Assembly (NCBI GenBank): GCA_040773965.1
Contig: JAXGVG010000090.1
Location: forward strand, 1-7,891
DNA from: JAXGVG01 sp040773965
GTDB lineage: Bacteria; Pseudomonadota; Alphaproteobacteria; UBA9219
Reading direction: 5' to 3'
Length of the DNA: 7,891 nucleotides
In this document: positions 5,601-7,891 of the stretch, in pieces
Layout of the letters: each line of letters opens with the position of its first letter
Position numbering within the stretch: the first letter of the stretch is position 1
Position numbers and translations under genes: made by a program
Notes under the pieces: generated by a model
Database searches by the model: none
Seen by the model: only the letters and a program-made list of their open reading frames with translations
What the model was told of the DNA's origin: nothing

Positions 5601-6190
5601 TCGACAATTACCGCGCCTTGCTGGACCGGTTGGGAGTCGTGGACGCGAACAAGGTCGGTTCCATGCAGCGCGCCATGGGGCCGACGCGCTACAAGCTCGC
5701 GGGAATTGTTTTGGCGCGGCAGGAGCGCACGGCGCGATCCGGCAATCGCTTCGCCTTCGTGCAGGCTTCCGATACCGGCGGTGCGTTCGAAGTCACGGTG
5801 TTTTCGGAATTGCTCGCGGCGCGGCGCGATATTCTGGAGCCGGGGCAGGCGGTCTTGATGGAAGTGGATGCGCAAACGGGGCAGGGCGGCGGGAACGGAA
5901 ACGGCAACGGCGACGATCTTCGTTTTATCGCGCGCGGCTTCGAAAAATTGTCGGATGTGGCGGCGCGCTGCACGCAGGGCATTCGCATCCGTCTTTACGA
6001 TCCCGAAGTGGTGGCGGATATTCAGAAGAAGCTAACCGAAGCGCCAACGGGCCGCAGCAAGGTTATGCTGTCGCTGGAACTTGACGATGAAATCGCCGAG
6101 ATGGAGTTGCCCGGAAGCTGGCGGCTTTCCGAGGAGTTGAAAACGTCGTTGCGCCAGATCGGAAACGGGCTCGAAGTGCAGGAGTGTTGA
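2672..6190 (+). CDS. dnaE: DNA polymerase III alpha subunit
   Basis: This 1172-residue protein is the replicative polymerase catalytic subunit. The PHP domain comes first (MPESFIHLRVRSSYSLAEGA). The C-family polymerase core includes FAGYFLIVSDF from 353, GPGRGSGAGSVVAW near 375, and PDFDVDF with Asp417 and Asp419 matching the E. coli Asp401/Asp403 pair. Asp573 in VKFDFLGLKTLD matches the third catalytic Asp. Further on are NKSHAAAYALIAYQTAWLK, helix-hairpin-helix segments (about 845-905), a beta-clamp-binding-like QMSIFGG at 934, and an OB domain from about 1005. The PHP metal-binding His positions are degenerate (LRVRSSYS), so this domain is probably not an active proofreader. A Gly/Asn-rich loop (1072-1080) interrupts the OB region. 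GGAAAG (2654-2659) lies 12 bases before ATG 2672 and 9 before an in-frame TTG at 2669, so the start is uncertain by one codon. The length is normal for the proteobacterial family. Confidence 0.97.
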   Translation: MPESFIHLRVRSSYSLAEGAIKIVEDKPKDGSKPARKGLIELCLQHRMPAVALTDRGNLFGALLFAEEASRAGVQPIIGCQVSVARPDQNELPPARRDTFDQIVLLVQNELGYRNLSALVTQSYLAPERLTPYVTREELARYAGGLIALTGGIDGAVGRLLLDGQDAAAEAHLKELANLFFGRLYVEIARHHGGDTGQSEQRIEEALIDLAYKLDLPLVATNDVYFGEEDMYAAHDALLCIAGKTMIAEKNRRRLTPDHRFKSAAEMRTLFADLPEACDTTLVIARRCAFMPEARHPILPAYTTAPGHTEEEELRVQADAGLQERVRATGIKDPAPYKDRLAFELDIITKMGFAGYFLIVSDFIKWAKSQNIPVGPGRGSGAGSVVAWALLITDLDPIRFGLLFERFLNPERVSMPDFDVDFCQERRDEVIHYVQSKYGADRVAQIITFGKLQARAVLRDVGRVLGMPYGYVDKICKLVPSNPANPVSLQQALDTEPQLQQLRESDPVVTQLMDIALKLEGLYRNASTHAAGVVIGDRPLVDLVPLYRDPGATLPATQFNMKMVEKAGLVKFDFLGLKTLDVLHQTVELLKAEGVSCDLAHLPLEDPKTFSLLSRGDTTGVFQLESSGMRDILRRLKPNRFEDIIALVALYRPGPMDNIPKYVKSKNGEEDIQYLHPTLEPVLKDTFGIMIYQEQVMQAAQILAGYSLGNADLLRRAMGKKKPEEMAAQRANFIAGASKNGIKENQASLIFDQIDKFAGYGFNKSHAAAYALIAYQTAWLKAHYPVEFYAAAMNFELGDTDKLNVFRHELVRHGIALLPPDINKSFAGFVPEYQKKKGKNENVAIRYALAAIKGVGDAAMRALVAEREANGPFRDVFDMAERVDVHAINRKQLEGLVMAGAFDSLNKNRAQVIASIDVLLKHGHAVADERASGQMSIFGGAQAAAKPKLPVVKRWDDLTRLQHEFQALGFYLSAHPLDNYRALLDRLGVVDANKVGSMQRAMGPTRYKLAGIVLARQERTARSGNRFAFVQASDTGGAFEVTVFSELLAARRDILEPGQAVLMEVDAQTGQGGGNGNGNGDDLRFIARGFEKLSDVAARCTQGIRIRLYDPEVVADIQKKLTEAPTGRSKVMLSLELDDEIAEMELPGSWRLSEELKTSLRQIGNGLEVQEC

Positions 6191-6256
6191 CAAACAGGCC
6201 CCAAGACCCCAACGCAACGACAACGAAGGCTTGGCACCGGTCAAGAAACATAAGGG

Positions 6257-7165
6257 TTATTTCGTCAACAGCACGACGGCGTGCGTGCCATGCATTCTGT
6301 CAATAATCTTGCATGACGAGAAAAAAGCGCCCCAGTTCTTTTGTGTCCATTCATGGGTTTGAAATACCATGCAAAGGTAAGGATTGTTGTTGAGCCGAAA
6401 GGCATGGTAAGGAACCGGCAGGTCAACGGGGTTTTGCTCGGAAAAAGCGTTATAGCCCGGGTATTCTTTCAGAAGATGAACGAGGGTTCCGTTTCGCGTC
6501 CGCCATGTGTCTTCAGAGTGAATGGTCAGGTAAGCCAGTCCGCCCGGGCGCAAAAGGCGCCTTATTTCCAAAATCAGGGCTTCGGCGTGATAGTCGACGT
6601 GCGTGAAGACTGAAAAGGCGGTGACAAGATCGACGCTGTCGTCTTCAAACGGCAAGTGCGGAAAGGTCGTGTTCTGGAAAGCTTTTATTTTCGGCCAAGC
6701 ATGTTTTCTAATCCATTCCACATGTTTCCTGTTCAATTCCGCAATATAGGCGTCAACGTTTTTATGGTTGGATACGATGTGGCGAAGAACGCGTCCGGTG
6801 GCTCCTCCCAGGTCGATAACACGGGCATTGTCGAGGTTTATGTTTAGGCTGTCGCATGATTTTTTGATACTGAAATAGTCTCTGAGCCCGTTAAGCCAGA
6901 ATTGACCGTGTGCGTTTCCGGTGTAGCCTTCACGGTCGGCTGTGGCCGGAATTGGAAATGTGTCCCGTCCGGCATAGTGGAGAAGTCGTTCTTTCGATAA
7001 ACCTTCGACGCTCAGATCGCTTGTGTCGTTGATAAAATCGGAAACGTGTCCGACCGGTTCGCTCAGGCCGGATGTATCGTTTATGGAAGTCAGAAGCTCG
7101 GACAAGGGCGTTTCTCCATAGCCAGTGCTTGTGCGGAAAGGCAATTTACATTTTGGGACGATCAT
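6257..7165 (-). CDS. Class I SAM-dependent methyltransferase
   Basis: A 302-residue cytoplasmic protein is predicted from ATG 7165; an in-frame TTG at 7189 would add 8 residues. Neither start has a clear ribosome site, and TGA closes the frame at 7223-7225. The Rossmann fold lies at about 100-220. Motif I is VIDLGGATG (116-124, Asp-x-Gly-x-x-x-Gly). Then come an acidic residue ending strand 2 (AYIAEL), SVDLVTAFSVFTHVD (about 177-191) and LRPGGLAYLTIH (about 205-216), in the order of the Methyltransf_11/25 type. The segment DREGYTGNAHGQFWLNGLRDYF before the fold recalls methyltransferases found with glycan-modifying genes; the substrate is unknown. The N-terminus carries a short duplication, INDTSGLS and INDTSDLS, 17 residues apart. 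The composition is less GC-rich than dnaE, which hints at acquisition. It converges on dnaE with a 66-base gap in which I see no strong terminator. Confidence 0.88.
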   Translation of the reverse strand: MIVPKCKLPFRTSTGYGETPLSELLTSINDTSGLSEPVGHVSDFINDTSDLSVEGLSKERLLHYAGRDTFPIPATADREGYTGNAHGQFWLNGLRDYFSIKKSCDSLNINLDNARVIDLGGATGRVLRHIVSNHKNVDAYIAELNRKHVEWIRKHAWPKIKAFQNTTFPHLPFEDDSVDLVTAFSVFTHVDYHAEALILEIRRLLRPGGLAYLTIHSEDTWRTRNGTLVHLLKEYPGYNAFSEQNPVDLPVPYHAFRLNNNPYLCMVFQTHEWTQKNWGAFFSSCKIIDRMHGTHAVVLLTK

Positions 7166-7189
7166 CAACGGTCCAAAACCCGTTGGCAA

Positions 7190-7544
7190 GGGATCATTTG
7201 TTTTGAAGCCGGGGATATTTTGTCATTGAAGTTGTATGGGGCTCTTTATCTTGAGGAGGGGCGCTTGTGCCGTTTTGCGGCGGTGAAGACGGCGCAGCAG
7301 GCGTGAGCGCAACGGCAATGAAGGGTTTGATACGAATCGGATGGCTTCCTTCGGTCGGTCTGGTGCCCTTGATTGCGGCGATGTCTTTTCAGGACAATTG
7401 AAGAGAGGCAGCGTTTAAAGCAAGGGAAAGGACGTCTGAGGTATAATTTTTAGCAAAGACAATATGTTAGGGCGTTTTTTTGACAGGAATTTCGAGGTTG
7501 AGCTTGATGCGGCGAGGCTTGTGGGCTAGAAAAGCGGCCTTCCG
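7190..7544. other. Intergenic region before tRNA-Glu
   Basis: No recognisable gene was found here on either strand. It holds one low-confidence small frame (7267-7401) and a perfect TATAAT at 7442-7447 without a good -35. TTGACA at 7480-7485 has no good -10. The pair TTGATG (7504-7509) and TAGAAA (7527-7532) is spaced 17 bases and could serve the tRNA gene, with a start about 6 bases before it. A GTG-started frame at 7046-7306 (plus) overlaps the methyltransferase and looks spurious. Confidence 0.5.
7267..7401 (+). CDS. Candidate small hydrophobic protein, 44 residues (doubtful)
   Basis: GTG at 7267 follows the strong purine run GAGGAGGGG (about 7253-7260) by 6 bases, and the frame ends with TGA at 7399-7401. 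The product starts MPFCGGEDGAAG and ends with a hydrophobic stretch, LIRIGWLPSVGLVPLIAAMSF, long enough for one membrane segment. An alternative ATG at 7318 would keep only the last 27 residues. I recognise no family and see no convincing promoter. It could be a remnant or chance. Confidence 0.22.
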   Translation: MPFCGGEDGAAGVSATAMKGLIRIGWLPSVGLVPLIAAMSFQDN

Positions 7545-7620
7545 GTCCCCTTCGTCTAGAGGCCCAGGACATTGCCCTCTCACGGCAACAACACGGGTTC
7601 GAATCCCGTAGGGGACGCCA
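7545..7620 (+). tRNA. tRNA-Glu (anticodon CTC)
   Basis: The 76 bases fold as a full cloverleaf with the CCA end encoded. The acceptor GTCCCCT pairs with AGGGGAC, the discriminator is G, and CCA occupies 7618-7620. The anticodon stem is TTGCC/GGCAA (7572-7576 and 7584-7588). Its loop CTCTCAC places the anticodon CTC at 7579-7581, which reads GAG codons. The T arm reads ACGGGTTCGAATCCCGT with the standard TTCGAAT loop. Frames on the minus strand that end SPTGFEPVLLP or contain GIRTRV are translations of this tRNA and not proteins. Confidence 0.95.
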
Positions 7621-7638
7621 ATAAAATCAAAATGTTGA

Positions 7639-7661
7639 TCCATCTTGGATGGACGTTTTTT
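7639..7661 (+). terminator. Terminator after tRNA-Glu
   Basis: TCCATC (7639-7644) and GATGGA (7648-7653) form a 6-bp stem with a TTG loop, followed by CG and a run of six T. It lies 19 bases after the tRNA 3' end, the expected place. The stem is short, so termination may be partial. Confidence 0.6.
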
Positions 7662-7691
7662 AAATTTTGGGTAAGTTTTGGGTAATAAGCG

Positions 7692-7716
7692 TGACCTGCC
7701 CCCCAATTATGTACCA
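7692..7716 (+). repeat. Solo or remnant IS-like end
   Basis: TGACCTGCCCCCCAATTATG followed by TACCAG closely matches the sequence at 7751 (TGAGCTGCCCCCCAAAATTT then AGACCAG), in the same orientation and 59 bases earlier. No transposase frame follows it before the second end. It is therefore probably a relic of an earlier insertion of a related element, or a duplicated terminus. Assignment as an IS end rests on this similarity and on the transposase start after the second copy. Confidence 0.5.
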
Positions 7717-7750
7717 GCGGCAGGTTGAATCTTTTTTGAAGATAGCGCGG

Positions 7751-7891
7751 TGAGCTGCCCCCCAAAATTTAGACCAGTGATATAAGGTCCCTAAACGAGT
7801 ACGGAAAGGGAACGGATATGACTGGGATGCGGAATAAACACACGAAAGAAACGAAACTGAAAGTTGTGCTGGCGGCGCTGGCTGGGGACAA
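7751..7891 (+). mobile_element. Left end of an IS3-like insertion sequence (runs off right edge)
   Basis: The likely left terminal repeat starts TGAGCTGCCCCCC at 7751 and begins with TG, as IS3-family ends usually do. About 67 bases of leader follow, then a transposase orfA start at 7818. The right end, orfB and target duplication are outside the window, so the boundary and family are inferred. Confidence 0.6.
7818..7891 (+). CDS. IS3-type transposase OrfA, N-terminal fragment (partial, runs off right edge)
   Basis: The ATG at 7818 follows AAGGGA (7806-7811) at 6 bases, and 24 codons are visible. The product has NKHTKETKLKVVLAALAGD at residues 6-24. This resembles the first helix of IS3-family OrfA proteins, which typically read like H-x-x-E-x-K-x-K-V-A-L-E-A-L-x-G-(D/E) before a helix-turn-helix. 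OrfA would bind the IS ends and, with OrfB, form the transposase by frameshifting. Only the N-terminus is present, so the assignment depends on this short motif and the nearby IS-like end. Confidence 0.6.
   Translation, partial: MTGMRNKHTKETKLKVVLAALAGD

Noticed and set aside
4439..5875. 478-residue minus-strand frame
   Set aside because: It lies antisense to the polymerase core of dnaE, and its composition is that of a shadow frame.
6187..6192. Consensus TTGACA at the dnaE stop
   Set aside because: No -10-like hexamer lies 16-18 bases downstream, and no plus-strand gene follows.
7046..7306. 86-residue plus-strand frame starting GTG
   Set aside because: It overlaps the methyltransferase 5' region antisense, and I recognise no family or ribosome site.
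7467..7765. Two minus-strand frames across the tRNA
   Set aside because: They contain the typical GIRTRV and SPTGFEPV strings that arise from translating a tRNA gene.

Overview
The window looks like chromosomal DNA of an alphaproteobacterium. The evidence is a GC-rich dnaE of the proteobacterial type (about 1172 residues), an ssb with a DDDIPF tail, and short palindromic repeats beginning CGTCATTCCGG, a style common in this class. This is inferred from protein sequence and base composition. I cannot name the genus.

Layout. Positions 1-348 (minus) hold the 5' part of a YhhQ-type queuosine precursor transporter that runs off the left edge. Positions 349-660 are an intergenic stretch with a 106-bp element made of four hairpins, then an AT-rich promoter with ATATGT/ACATAT half-sites. 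That promoter faces an XRE-family regulator (661-1341, plus). Next come a 35-residue lysine/arginine-rich peptide gene (1479-1586), a strong terminator hairpin (1612-1650), and ssb (1686-2162).

Between ssb and dnaE sits a 487-bp AT-rich island (2167-2653). It contains a small GIY-YIG nuclease reading frame flanked by two inverted copies of a hairpin repeat. Both copies carry the CGTCATTCCGG end that also begins the element at 437. The conserved 'GYVYIL' half of the nuclease motif lies upstream of the first usable ATG, so the gene may have lost its start. dnaE (2672-6190) follows 18 bases after the second repeat.

After dnaE, a SAM-dependent methyltransferase of less GC-rich composition is encoded on the minus strand (6257-7165) and converges on dnaE. 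A mostly empty stretch (7190-7544) holds at most one weak small ORF. A tRNA-Glu(CTC) with encoded CCA (7545-7620) and a short terminator follow. Two tandem IS-like ends come next, and the start of an IS3-type transposase orfA runs off the right edge.

How the genes relate. ssb and dnaE both serve replication and probably formed one co-oriented unit before the nuclease cassette entered. The regulator appears to control itself. The right end is an accessory zone built around a tRNA gene. The strongest candidate for something unusual is the repeat-bounded GIY-YIG cassette.
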